Positions 15,601 through 28,691 of a stretch of 64,000 nt of DNA are shown here, piece after piece. This DNA comes from Hermatobates lingyangjiaoensis (taxonomy: Eukaryota > Arthropoda > Insecta > Hemiptera > Hermatobatidae). A program made the position numbers and the translations under genes. The DNA lies in NCBI GenBank assembly GCA_026182355.1, contig JAPFBL010000366.1:248001-312000 (forward strand). The letters are read 5' to 3'. The notes below the pieces were generated by a model. That model was given only the letters and a program-made list of their open reading frames with translations, did not search any database and was not told the origin of the DNA. Within the stretch, counting starts at the first letter, position 1; each line of letters starts with the position of its first letter.

Positions 15601-18600
15601 CTTTTAATTTTATATGATCCGAAGTTTCGTGATTAAAATTGTTCCTTTATCATTTATTTCCTCACCACGGCGATAGGCATGGGTCTAAGTGCTTTTAATC
15701 TTGAGACTGTCATATGGTGTTGTTTTTGCGGTTGCTTTGGTTAGAAAACTCAATTTGGGTAGACGTTTAAGTGGAGTCCTTGGTTCGTCACTGTGTGAAA
15801 AACAGTTGTCTTCATCCACGTCACCAGGATAGAGAATTTGTGAGCTAAAGCCTACACCAAGCAGTCATGCGTTGTGGGGACTCAGCCATAAAAATGGTAT
15901 TCATCGCTTTTGAGAGTCAATGAATGATGACTTTTGTAGTGGTCAGACCATATCCGTAATTACTGCGAGATGTTAGGAATCAGGATCATTTCACTTAAAT
16001 GGGTGATCCCTTTTTACCCGTGTTTATAGCCAACATCCTCTCTTATGGTGTTGAGCAATGTCTACTAATTTTGTGATCAGTTCAGTTACTACCCCTAAAG
16101 GTAGTCCCTGTAGTTCTACCACTACCCTTATAGGTAGAGTCAATAGGGTCTCTCAATCCGGTGTATCACCCGGATGCACTTTTGATACTATCTGTATCAT
16201 GGGTACCGTAATGATTACCTGGTTAACAACAAATGATTGCTAAGCATGCTACTTCTACCAACAGCTATGAATCTCTATCTGTAAGAACTTTGTAGAATAT
16301 TTTTTTTATAAACCGATACCTGGAAAATATTGCCTGGTATCAAATTATTGCATCACAATAAAAAGTGTAGGGAAAAAGCTAATGAAGTGGTCTCCACATA
16401 TAAACATATAGTGGTATAAACAACGCGTTTCGAACTCGTAGTGTTCTTCCTCAGGCATTAACTAAAAAATGCAATGACACCAGAGAGTTATCTATAGTAC
16501 AAAGTAAATATAGTAGAAAATAAAAATAAAATAAGGAAGAGAGTACGAACCTAAGGGTGAGTCAGTTGTACCACAGACACTTACCCTTAGGTTCGTACTC
16601 TCTTCCTTATTTTATTTTATTTTTATTTTGTACTATATTTACTTTGTACTATAGATAACTCTCTGGTGTCATTGTATTTTTTAGTTAATGCCTGAGGAAG
16701 AACACTACGAGTTCGAAACGCGTTGTTTATACCATTAAATGTTTATATGTGGAGACCATTTCATTAGCTTTTTACCCTACAATGACTAAATACCACATAA
16801 TAACTGATTGCACTACGTTAGAACAATAAAAAGTCTTGGCTTGTTGAAAATTTTTAACAAAAGTTTAACTTTAAGATTTTTGAGAGCACAAGTTGAAAAT
16901 TTTAAAGTAAAAAAACTTTTACAATGTAAAATATCAACTATGTATATCAAAATATCAATGACCTCTTTTAATACTGAAGTACTTAACAAAGAATTGTATT
17001 TAGTGTTCGTCTGCCCTTATCGGAAGGGATAGGAATCAGATTTAAATTAAAAAATTTAGACTAGGTATTGAAATTTTTTGAAGTCTCAAAACTGATTGAA
17101 ATAATGTTACTATTGACTTTTTCATGTGGATATGGATTTTTATAGAACTCTACAAACTTAAAACAAGGTTTTAGGTTTTTGTTTTTCTTTAGCTCCTTGG
17201 GTAAAAATTTTGTGTACATAAAAGAAATGTTACATATATTTAACTGTTACATAAAAACATTGGTTCTCAGGTTGCTCTCATTTCTTTATTTGGGTTTCGA
17301 GTAGAAACATTTTTCCCATAGTAGTCTTAAATCTACAAATTGTGGTCAAACGATATATTTTGAAGACCAGATTTATAGGGAATCACCTATTTTATGTCAC
17401 TTGCTTATTTTTCCTACCAGTTAATTATGAAACTGGTTGTTTGAGACCAGTTTTTTTGGTTGTTGTAGTTTAATATTGCATTATATCTATAATTTGAACT
17501 GTTTGTTCGCAGGTAGACAGAGTTTAACTCGCCTGGCCACCTTCCTTTCCGATTACTTCTGCTTCCAGATTGAACTTAGTAAAACATACGGCAGTAATGA
17601 GTTCCGTGAAGACATAAAGAATCTTATGCTTCGAGCCGGTCTCTACGGCAGGGAAACCGTTTTCCTCTTCTCAGATACACAAGTAAGATCATTCCCTGCA
17701 CTAATTTCATCCAAACTAGAACACTTTATTTAAAATTTTTAATTAGTTTTATATACAAAACTATTGAAATCCAGAAGTCAAAAACTTTTATTGTCTAACT
17801 CATTTAACTGATACAAGTCTTGAATTAGTAGGCCAGTATTTAGTATTAAGCAGAGGTTATCACACATTTTCTGCATGCGAGTTACTTATGAAATGATAAG
17901 TCACAATGACCTACCCCACTGTATTTACTTAGAAATATATTGAGGATTCTTCCAATTTATTATGATGTATTTAATATTTCATCAAGTACAAACATTCTCT
18001 TCCCATTTCATATGAAAGTGGTACGTTTTTTCTTCTGACCCCATCCAGTCTCCAAACTCATTTTTATACCGTTTTTAATTTTAAGAGATAAAATTAAAAG
18101 TAAAAAGTAAAAGGCAACTTAATGACTAGCATATTAGTTTTACTGAACTTAGAGCCACTATTGCCGTTGCAGAGTGACCTAAGTATCAAAAAAGTCATTA
18201 TTCATTTGACTGGCCAACCTATATTTAATCAGTGACGGGATGGATTATAGGCTGATGTTAATTTTTTTAATACAATGCGATCTACCAGTCGATCGCGATC
18301 GATGTACTGAGCACCCCTGGTATGGTATTAAGTATGCAAACACCTTTTTAGCCGCCAATGTTTCTCAAATTGTAGTCCATTAAACAACGCTTGTTCTCAG
18401 AATTTTTCCATCCATTGCAAATTTTTTTTTGTCAGTGTGAAATTTCATAGTTATAGGTTAATAAGATGTTGATTATATAAGAAAATTGTATTTTTCAAAT
18501 AAGCAGCAATTCTAACACAATACCCTACTTTGGCTGGTGGCAATATTTCCCTTACCTTTCACTAAAAGAAGATAAAAATCATCTATCAAAAATAAAATAA

Positions 18601-21600
18601 AAATGATTTGGTAAATTTTTATAAACAATTTTTATTCTGATATTCAAAATATAAATTGAATTCTTGTTTGTTGTTATTACCAATATAAATCATAAATAGT
18701 TAAATTAACTATTACAATAAATTTAACAAGTTCACCGAAAGGGTTCTTGAGGATTTTGGTCATAAAAATTCAACTCCTGATTATATGCCGACGTTTCGCC
18801 AAAAGTTGTTTGGCATTTTCAAGGCTAAAAAGCAATTTATTAACGACATAAATAAAGCAAGATATATAATCAGGAGTTGAATTTTTATGACTAAAATCCT
18901 CAAGAACCCCTTCGGTGAACTTGAAAAATCTGTGGTCGAGAAGCTGTATCAATAATAAATTTAACAGTCAAAGCTTCAATTATTACAATAGTCGAAAGCT
19001 GTTTTTTATCATCTACCGGTCCGAAAAGATTTTTCATTATTTTTGCTGATTATTTTTGTGAACCCATCACATGGTGTTGGCTTCGTCGTATATCTTCCTG
19101 TATGACTCCTAAAAATTGGATAGGGTTCAGATTTTAGGATAAGGAACAAATTCAAATAATCGTATTTAAAAAAATTTTAAAAAACATTCTATTGAAATAA
19201 AGATTTCAATAATCCACAGCCTTCTTCGTGTACAAGAAGATAGTAAAAGTTAATATCATAATTGTTACAATTGTATAAATTATATGTATCTTAATGATTC
19301 AAAGTGATTTCAGATTAAGTCAGAATCTTTCCTTGAAGATATCAACAACATGCTTAATTCGGGAGATGTGCCGAACATCTATCAAGCAGAAGAGTTAGAC
19401 AAGATATACCAGGTGATGAAGGCTCCTGTGACAGATGCAGGCTTTTTGGCCACAAAGTCAAATCTATTTGCTTTCTATTTGAAAGTGGTTAGATCCAATA
19501 TGCACACCGTTATCACTATGAGGTCAGTTGAATTTCCTTTCCTGCTATCCTATATTTATCCTTACTTATCTTTGTTGTTCATTCAGCCCTATAGGAGACC
19601 AGTTCAGAGCAAGACTCAGACAGTTCCCTGCTCTTGTCAATTGTTGTACGATTGATTGGTTCTTTCCTTGGCCTGATGCTGCTCTCCAGGTGAGATACAT
19701 TTATGTTATAACTGGCTATCTTACATTATTTATTTTAACATAGTAGGTGCACTATGTTATAACTAACTATATTATATATTTTTTGTTAATATAGTAGCTA
19801 TATTACCTTATAACTGGCTATCTTATGCTATTTATTGTTATTCATTTGTGAATTTATGATATTATGTAGTTATCTATTTTTGGTATTTTTTTTCTTTTTT
19901 TATTTATTTTTTAGTATGCTCCATATAGTATATTAATGCTGTTAAATATCGAATCTTATTTAACATTAAAAATACACATTAAGATTACATTAGACATTAC
20001 ATTACATTAAGATAAACATTATAAAAGTTTTTTAAAGTCTATGAGGCCTACGAATTTTTTAAAGTTTTGGTAGAGTTCACTGTTTTGCACTGTGGTGCTA
20101 TTAGCTGGAGGCTAGTCATATCCAGTTGTTATTGTCAATGCCATAAAAGTTTGTCACTCCTGGTCTAGAATTGAGCAGCTGAACAGTATATGGTCCCAGT
20201 CTGTGGTGATAAACCATCATAAGAATACCTATCATTGCCAATGATATTGAACCTATTGAGGTAGGATTTAGTTCCACGATGGTCTGAAAGAGCTTGTGTT
20301 ATCTCGTATGAAAGATATATGTTGCACTTCTTCCTTTTTTTAACTGTAGCAAAGAACGACATAGTTTTTGGTATTTATTGTTAACATAGTACTATATTAT
20401 GTTAAACAGCTATTTTATGCTATTTAATTGTTAACATAGGAGCCACATTATGCAACAACCCTTCGATATCATCATAGCTGTTCACACTGATAAGTAGGAA
20501 ATGTCAACGTAATAAACTGATAGAAAACTACTCCCTTTTTCATTCTGAAAACACAGTGTCTTCAAACTAGCTTATTGTCAGGGAATTAAATTTCGTTTCA
20601 TTAGTACTTGAGATTGATCGGGGGTCCATGATTTGCTTGAAACCTTCTATATTCATGCTGCTTTTCCCAGGTATTAAGACTGTCTGAGGCCATCTCACTC
20701 AATGCTCTTCAATTGTCTCAGTTCAAGCCTGGAGAAAATAGTACTGACTTAGTTAGAAACATTGGCATCTTTGTTTTATTTTAAATTTAGAAGACTTCTC
20801 AGATTTGTCGACAATTTTTTAATGGCTCATGTAAACGTGATCCTACAAATTAAATAAAAAAGTAAACATATGAAATCTTTTAAAACCTTATTGTTATCTT
20901 CATTATCCTGCCTTAAAGAATGTTAAATTCATATTAAATTATCTGAATCTACTTAAAAAGTGATTTCGGGAAAAGTTGTTCAGAATTTTGTCCAAAACGT
21001 AAAGAAACAGTGGAAATAGAAACCAATAAAAACAAATAAATAAATTATCTTTCAAAATTATGCCTGAAATTACTGAAGTACGAATAAACCAAATGATGGG
21101 TCCATCAGAAGCTCCTACCATTGTGGGAATAGTAACATTTATATCATTTATAAAATTACCCATTTCAAAATGAATTTTTGTTTAATTTAACACATTTATA
21201 TTATTATGTTTTCATTTTCTAATAGTTTTATGGTTTGTCTATGTATAGAGTGTGGCGATGCAGTTCCTAAACGATGTACCGGGATTAAATGAGAACAAAC
21301 CTCTCCTGGACAGTATCGTCTACATCTGTCGTTTTATGCATCAGAGCATTATTGATGCTAGCACACTCTTCCTTCAGGTGATATTCAATAATTCACAATT
21401 TTAAGACCACAGGTCATATTAATTTCTGCGACCTGCGTTAGTAGACTTGGGTAAAAATTGTAATATATAGAGAATTAAGGTTGCTTTATGTTTGTATGAA
21501 TACAATGTGATTTTGAAGAAATATAAAGCAACATTTTTAGAAAGAAAGGCATTACTTTAATTGTATTTAATTGAATCTATTACTAATCGGTAATTACTAA

Positions 21601-22935
21601 TTGACAGTAATGATCTTCCCAATTGTATGGATTAGTAAATATTAATTTTGCCTTGTCAGTTTAAGCGTGATACGCATTGGTACAAGAATATTAATATATA
21701 GGTAAGTGGTTTGATCAGTTATAAAATAAGTACGTAGGTTATGTTAGGTTGGAGTCCAGTTCCACTAGACGACACACATAGGCCAAACATTGACCCTTTG
21801 TGATACGACACAATGAATATTCTACATTGGGAATCCTAAATTTTATCTAATTCAAGTGTATTTAGAGTACGAATCTTTAAGGAATACCTGACAATAGAAC
21901 AGGCTCGAGACTGACGGTATAACGTCCTCTCCAAGGCATGATGTGCTGAGATTTATACCTTCCGCCTGAATAAATTGATGGCCAGAGTGGGTATTGAACC
22001 CCGGATCTACCAGTCCAAAGGCGAGCACATTGCCACTGGGCTAACCTGGTCCCCACCTTGTTTGACAAAAATTCTCTACTATTTATTAAAATAAAAGTAT
22101 TATTAATAACTAACGAATTAGTAGTTGTCTTAGTGGGTGTAAAAGTTGTTGTAGAGGTGTGTACAACTAAACTGGCCTCTAAAGTAAGTAACTACTAATT
22201 CATAATGAAAATAGTTAATCACAGTTTTCAATAGTTTAAAAAAAACAGTGCGTTTTAAACACATAGTATTTTTCTATAGAATGTTCAATTTGTGATATCA
22301 CAAAGGGCGAATATTTGGCCTGAGATTGCCATTGCAACCTAACCTAGCATGTATATTGTTTTATTTTTTTGTTGATATTCACATTAAGCTAGGTTGTCAT
22401 CACAACTTTCTTCTTGGTTACATTAGTTTGTTATACGTATATTTGTTTTATGGAGATTAATGAAACCTAAGTTACTGAATTCTGGGTCCTTACCTCGTCA
22501 CTAAACTGGTAAGTTTAGTATTTTTCAAACGGGCTTTTCAGCATTTTGAGTTGTTTGTAGTGATAATTTATTTAAAAGAAATTTTTTTGAAATCATCCCT
22601 TTATTCTTATTTTTTTTGTCTAAAATGTCGAAGATGATGAAATTCAACTATTTGTAATATCTATATTTTGAACTCTGTGCATTCGTAGTGAGTTAAATAT
22701 CAGCCTTAAACGTATTCGAAGTTGTCACCCCTCTCATAAGAAAATCTTTTATCTAGGAACTTACGAGACACAACTACGTCACTCCAACATCTTTCTTGGA
22801 ACTGTTAACTCTGTACACGGCAATGCTGGAAGCCAAGAAGAAGGAACAGAATGACGCTATAGAGAGACTTCAAATAGGTATCGTAAGACACCCTGACCTA
22901 CCTTGCTGTACTCATGTTTTGTTTTAGATAGACCG

Positions 22936-23032
<97 letters not shown>

Positions 23033-23118
23033 GGTATATATATATGAAGACGGCAAGACGCCGAAATTATCGAGATTCGTGAGTGTTCGTCCTTTTTCTT
23101 GTGTTCTCTAGCTGTAAC

Positions 23119-23155
<37 letters not shown>

Positions 23156-26100
23156 CCAATTAGATAAAAACGATTCTTCGAACTGAATAAACTAGAAGTT
23201 TCAAAATAACACATAGAAAAGAAATCAGTGAACTCACTACTATATTTTGATGTCCTCGTCATCAGGAATGGATGTGAATCGCTCCAAAGGCTGATAACGA
23301 CTGTCGTTATCTGCAGCAAGTCTTCCTGTAACAAATATTGTTAAAAGTAGTAGTAGATTTTTGAGCTGGTTGTGAAGCCCCTCAATTAATCCTTCAGGTG
23401 AAGGAAATGTTCGTCATTCTAACTAACAGAAACATAGAACCTAACATGAAGTGGAATAAGAATGAAAACTGATACCTATACTCTGATTGGCCAATAAGGT
23501 ACGTCCATTTTACCAATCAGAAACATTCACCCACTAAGAAAGACTATACAAGCATCCGTCCACAAGCGAAATTTACTCTATGAAGACCAACGTAATTATG
23601 GTCGAAAGCTCATACGAATTGATGTCCCTTCACAATTAATGTGGAAACTCCAACCGAAAGATCAAGGCTATCAGCTCAAAAATCGTGAGAGCAGTAGCTG
23701 CTGCTACTTTTAACAATATAAATATATATATGTATAACAAGACTTTGCAATGAACACGTGAATTAACAATCAGTGTCCAAACCACAATAAGAATCACAAA
23801 TTCTTCGACAGTTGGAATTTGACTCTAACGAAGACCTTAGAAAGGTTGAAAGATCTTAGTCGTTTTTCTCATTTCTTATTGTGGGTTTGACAGTATGAAA
23901 TCAGAAAAAAGGCTAAATGTTTCAACCGTAGTAAGCGGTCTTCGTCAGAGTCAAATCTCAACTCTAAACTGTAGAAGACGGCTTGTTACGGTTGAAAGAT
24001 TTTGCTCTTTTTTTCTGATTTCTTACTGTGATTTGGACGTTGATTTTTGTTTCTCGTGTTTATTGTGAAGTTTTGTCATATATGTGTGTATATGTATAAA
24101 TAATCACAATAAATAACTTGGTATAAATTAATGAAGCAATTGCAGGTTTCTGTTTTTCCTTTTATTCGCGTTTCTTTACTAGATAATCTGTTATAATCAA
24201 ACAAGTGATCGATTTTTGACTGTTTTATTCATTTGAAAATTGTTTTGTTACAAAAACTGAAGTTAAAGTCCATAACAGTTTCGTGGTACTAAACTTGCAT
24301 GTTTTGCAAGTTTGTTAAACTCTATATCCTTACATTTCATTCTGCATTACTAATCCAGTCAAAAACAATCACATTTTATCAATAGATCTTGCAACATGTT
24401 AATTGCATACTTTTGTGACTATTACAGGCTTGGATAAGCTTCTCTCAACGTCAGAAGATGTTAAAGTAATGCAGAAAGAGTTAGTGGCACTGCAGCCGGC
24501 TTTGTTGGTCGCCCAGGAAGAGGCTTCAGTCATGGTTGCCAAGATAGAGGCCGACACGGTTAGTAAAAGAAAAAAAAACCTTTCTCAATAGTGGGAGAAT
24601 TAAACATCAAGTCCTTAAACACTAAACGAATGATGTTTTATGAAAAAACAACTTATTTTGAACTTTTAGAGTTATTTTTTAGTTTACTTCGTTTTATCGG
24701 AAGATATAAGCAATCTTTTTTAAGGAATTTAAACATGAAGTGAGTGGAAGAATTTGGCGTCCCATACCAGGTTTTTTACATTCTTTTTATTACATTAGAT
24801 ATAATAAGTGTTTATTGAGAAGTTTATAAAGGTCATACCGTTCTTAAATTATATTGAAATTAGGCAAGTGAAAAGGAAACTGTCAGAGAAACACTTGTAC
24901 AAGTGTAGTCTTGGAACAAAATCTAAGTTTTAAGATTTTGAAAAGGTACTTTTTGTCTAAACAAACATTATTTATTTCTCTTTCTTTTAGTAATCAGAGA
25001 ACGTTGAATTTTTTATATTAGTATTGTATGCAATAGTTTCATACATAGGACTGCCTCATCGGCTTTACGATTTGGCGAATTATTCCATGTTACAAAATGA
25101 AAATCTGGTATGCCTAATAACCATCTGACCTTTTTCAAGAATTTTATAGAATTTCAGGCAACGCGAGAAGCAGTAGTTATTCTTCTTTATATTTCTAACG
25201 TAGTGCAGTCAGTTATTATGTGGTACTCGTATTTACTCATTGTAGGGTAAAAGCTAATGAAATGGTCTCCACATATAATAATTTCTAATATAACTTTTCT
25301 TAATTTTTTTATAAAAAAAAGTTCTATTTTCTCTTTATCCTTATATTTGTTGTTTTTATTTCGTTATAGTTCTCTGTGTTATATTTTCAATATGTTTCCT
25401 ACACTTAGTCTTGGAGCAAATGTAAAGACCCTGCCTAACCTTTAGGAAAAAAAAATAACAAAGAAATGTACCTGCCTTCCAATATGAAACAGCTGTACAC
25501 TCCATACCCTCACCCACTTCCATCCTATTCCCAGTCAGTTGTACCACAGACACTCACCCGTAGGTTCGTACTCTCTTCTTAATTTTATTTAATTTTATTT
25601 TTATTTTGTACTAAATTTACTATGTACTATAGATAACTCTCTGGTGTCATTGTATTTTTTAGTTAATGACTAAAGAAGAACACTACGTGTTCGAAACGCG
25701 TTGTTTATATGATTAAATTTTTATATGTGGAGACCATTTCATTAGCTTTTCATCCTATTTATATATTTGATTGTCGCTTGGTAATCGGAGAAGATATAGA
25801 CATTTCAATGAGGTTCTTCGTATTGTTAACCCTTTTAATTGATTATTCTATAGCCTGTATTCATTGTTATAGGAAGTAGCAGAAAAGACAAAAGCAGTTG
25901 TTCAACAAGAAGAAGAAGTGGCAGCTAAGATGGCAGAAGAAACGCAAATCATAGCAGAAGACGCTCAGAGGGATCTAGGTGACTGCTGTTTTCTTACTAA
26001 CGTTAATGTTATTCACTGTACCAAATTATTATCATTTGAACTGTTTTCTGTATTTCGTAATTTTAGAGGAATCCATAATAATTATTTATTCAAAAAAGTA

Positions 26101-26365
26101 AATTCGTCGTTTGATTAAATATTTTTTTGTATGTGAAGACTTTGGGTTTCTTTTCCTCTGTAATCATGAGAAAATATGTTTTGTTGTTGAGACTATTATC
26201 AAAAATTAATATAATTCTAAACAACAAATAATAATAAAGGACTGGGGCAAAGGCAAAGACCTTTCCTATGAATAGGCAAAGTCTCATGTCTCAAAGGGTA
26301 CTTGCCCAATACCTGAAGAAATATACAGAACTGAAAAAAAATGTTCTATACTATACTATATATAG

Positions 26366-26396
<31 letters not shown>

Positions 26397-28284
26397 CACA
26401 CAGGAAAGAGAAAACACAAATAAAAGACACACACAAAAGACTCACAACGATATTTCGACAGTCGTCGTCATCGGGTAGAAGTAGTCCCTTTGAGTAGCTG
26501 AAGCTAACTGAGTGGTAGGCCAAATGCAACGAACACGCGCGCACTCTGCCTGCCGCCCTAGGTAAGCTACTAACTACAGAGAGAATAATAACTAAAAAGA
26601 ACAAATAAAAGCAAATAAAAATAACAGAAGGAGAAGACTAGTAAATGAAGCAATAAACAATTAAAAAATAAAAATAAATAAATAAAAAAAATAAAAATTA
26701 AAATTAAAAAATAATAAATAAATAAATTCTTAAAAAAAAAAAAAAAAAAATTAAAATAAATAAATAAAAAAAAAAATAAATAAATAAATAAATACTTAAA
26801 TTAACGGTACAAGTTAAGGCCAGGAGGAGAGCGAGCTTTGAGAAGACAGATAATTGCCTCCTCTGAAGCTCTTAAAGTAACCCGAGAAGACTGAACAGGG
26901 ATATGATTAAGGACTTGGACCCGGAAGCAGTGATTAAAATCCAGTCCATGGGAATTAGAGTGGATAGCAATAGGAAGGTTTTTGCGTTGACCAACGGAAG
27001 CCCTGTGACCATTCATACGTAAGTTGAGCTGCGTAGAGGCCATACCAACGTAGAATGCATCACACTGGGTGCAGTCCAAACGGTAAACGCAATTAACCGA
27101 GGTGCATGAGGTGTGGGGAGGACAAGGGTAGTTAATATTGCTATGGGGGGAAGTAAAAAAGGGATTAGGGTTTATGATAAGACAGGTTTGGCATCTGCTC
27201 CGTCCGCACTCCAACATTCCCCTCCCAAGTGTAGGGTTCAAGGGAGAGTGATGGGAGAAAATGCCTCTGAGGTTCGGTGGTTTGCGATATGATAAGGAGG
27301 GGGCTTCAGGAAAAATAGATGAGGTAGAAGGAGAAGAGGAGAGCAATGGGAAAAACTCCTTAATAACCGAGCCAATCCTATGAGCGCCAGGGAAAAAAGT
27401 GGATATCAGGAAAACACTATCAGTGTGGTCTTTTCTGGGTACGTGCCGGTGAACTATTTCAGCCGGCACGACACGACTATCAATGACATTGGAAGGGTAG
27501 CCACGATCAATTAATTTTTCTTTCAAACAGTTAATGTGGGAACTACGGTTTTTCAAATTATTACAAATCCTGTGGATGCGGATGGAAAGGGATCTGGGGA
27601 TTGCTTTTTTGATGTGGGTGGGATGGCAACTACTGTAGTGGAGGTACTGCTGTGCATTAGTAGGTTTTATATGTACAGAGGTGGAGAAACTGCTATTGTT
27701 GAGGGTGACATCAACATCAAGGAAAGTAATTTTATTGCTGGACACTTGGTGGGTGAAGGAGATGGAGGACGAAAAGTTTTGGAAGGAAAGTAGGAAGAGG
27801 TTTAACTCATGGGTACCATGTGGCCAAATGAAGAAGATATCGTCAATGTAGCGAGTATAAAGAAGGGGAAGGAATTGACGATCAGACAGAAAAGATTGCT
27901 CTAATTTGGCCAAGAACAAATTAGCAAAAGAAGGAGCCATAATAGTGCCCATCGCAGTACCCTTGGTTTGAAGGTAAAAGGCACCATCAAACTGGAAGGC
28001 ATTATGCTTCAGGACAAATTCGGCTAAGGAAACTAGAAAATTGGTAGAAGGAGTGAGGGGGGGAGTTCTGAGTTCAAGAAAGTAACGAAGGGAATTCAGT
28101 CCCTCACTGTGTTCAATATTAGTATACAGAGAGGTGACGTCCATAGTAACCATGAGGAGGGGATGGGTGAGGTGGGGTGGGATCGAGAAGTTATTGAGGA
28201 GATTGAGGAAGTGGAAACTGTCTTTACAGTAGGAAGGCTGACTGCGGACTAGGGGTTGGAGGAAGTAATCAACAAAAGCAGACA

Positions 28285-28331
<47 letters not shown>

Positions 28332-28660
28332 TGTACTTTGGTAGCAGTCCTTCGGATATACATGTTTTGTTAAACACGACCGAGTAGTTCCTGTCTATAA
28401 GTTTCTTCTGGAGAACTTCGATTTGCCGAAATACAGTTTTTTCGTTGTTAGAACAACGGTTGAGGAGGTCTGCAATTGTAGTCAACGCGTTTCGATCACT
28501 TTCCGTGGTCATCATCAGGACATCAATAGTGGTGGGGTGGGTGGGATGAGGGTCTTATACGTTGTAGAGGGTGCAAAAACTGTATTTCAGCAAATCGAAG
28601 TTCTCCAGAAGAAACTTATAGACAGGAACTACTCGGTCGTGTTTAACAAAATTAAAAATG

Positions 28661-28691
<31 letters not shown>

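Larger units (their letters stand above)
16367..16822. mobile_element. Foldback element with paired hammerhead motifs and 12-bp target repeat
   Basis: A 456-bp element between perfect copies of acaataaaaagt (16355-16366 and 16823-16834). Arms of about 180 bp are near-perfect inverted repeats, each with a hammerhead-like motif pointing outward. Its right end (accacataataactgattgc), read in reverse complement, matches the left ends of elements at 25210 and 44738 and resembles 10903, so these share one terminus. Confidence 0.87.

Noticed and set aside
21990..22055. tRNA gene on the minus strand
   Set aside because: Box A and box B are present, but the sequence does not close into a complete cloverleaf and the same head recurs with a common non-tRNA body; it is a SINE.
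22924..23334. 136-codon minus-strand frame rich in I and Y
   Set aside because: Artefact of (TA)n microsatellites; no other protein features.
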